Shown one piece after another: positions 5,321 to 5,373 of a stretch of DNA of 5,373 bases (its first letter is position 1; each line of letters starts with the position of its first letter). This DNA is from an uncultured Clostridia bacterium. GTDB lineage: Bacteria; Bacillota; Clostridia; Oscillospirales; Acutalibacteraceae. A model generated the notes under the pieces. It had not been told where the DNA came from. It was given only the letters and a program-made list of their open reading frames with translations, and did not search any database. The translations under genes and the position numbers were made by a program. Where the stretch lies: assembly GCA_946628455.1 (NCBI GenBank), contig CAMOWP010000122.1:1-5373 (forward strand), read 5' to 3'.

Positions 5321-5373
5321 TTATTCTTCGCCGAAGCCGCTTTCAATCATAGCTGCTGCCTCATTAAGCATTG
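5321..5373 (-). CDS. ptsH: Probable HPr phosphocarrier, C-terminal end only
   Basis: Partial gene entering from the right edge. The last codons on the minus strand read MLNEAAAMIESGFGEE and then TAA. This fits the C-terminal helix and tail of HPr proteins, which in Firmicutes commonly end in a Gly-(Leu/Phe)-Gly-Glu type sequence. Its position, 48 bp upstream of ptsI on the same strand, is the usual place of ptsH. The His15 and Ser46 phosphorylation sites would lie outside the window, so identity rests on the tail and the neighbour. Confidence 0.65.
   Translation of the reverse strand, partial: MLNEAAAMIESGFGEE

Overview
This window looks like chromosomal DNA from a Gram-positive, Clostridia-type anaerobe, probably an uncultured gut lineage near Ruminococcaceae/Oscillospiraceae. 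The basis is strong GGAGG-type ribosome sites, a short clostridial-type enzyme I, an ANTAR regulator directly behind glnA, and a MITE-like repeat edge at the left. The taxonomic placement is inference from gene style, not a search.

Layout: positions 1-140 hold short repeats and no gene. gdhA (NADP-type glutamate dehydrogenase) runs leftward from 1475 to 141. A 312-bp divergent intergenic region (1476-1787) carries two back-to-back promoters with perfect TTGACA -35 boxes and two structured leaders. glnA (type I glutamine synthetase) runs rightward, followed after 33 bp by a gene for an ANTAR-domain RNA-binding regulator with a degenerate receiver domain. A bidirectional terminator (3627-3657) separates this unit from the convergent ptsI (enzyme I of the sugar phosphotransferase system). 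The last 17 codons of a probable HPr gene (ptsH) lie at the right edge, upstream of ptsI.

The main result is in the intergenic region. The gdhA leader contains two copies of a module in which a hairpin with an AANGGN hexaloop (A at loop position 1, G at position 4, the ANTAR target signature) is mutually exclusive with a downstream terminator-like hairpin. The glnA leader contains one further module of the same design. All three hexaloops are closed by GC on the 5' side and G on the 3' side (GC-AANGGN-G). The regulator that should read them is encoded two genes away. This predicts a self-contained attenuation circuit that sets both ammonium-assimilation enzymes, GDH and GS, from one locus: two modules in series on gdhA, and one on the glnA-regulator operon, which would make the regulator autoregulated.

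The glutamine synthetase is itself unusual. It is about 40 residues shorter than Bacillus subtilis GlnA, lacks the C-terminal tail, and has Lys where the active-site flap Glu is expected.
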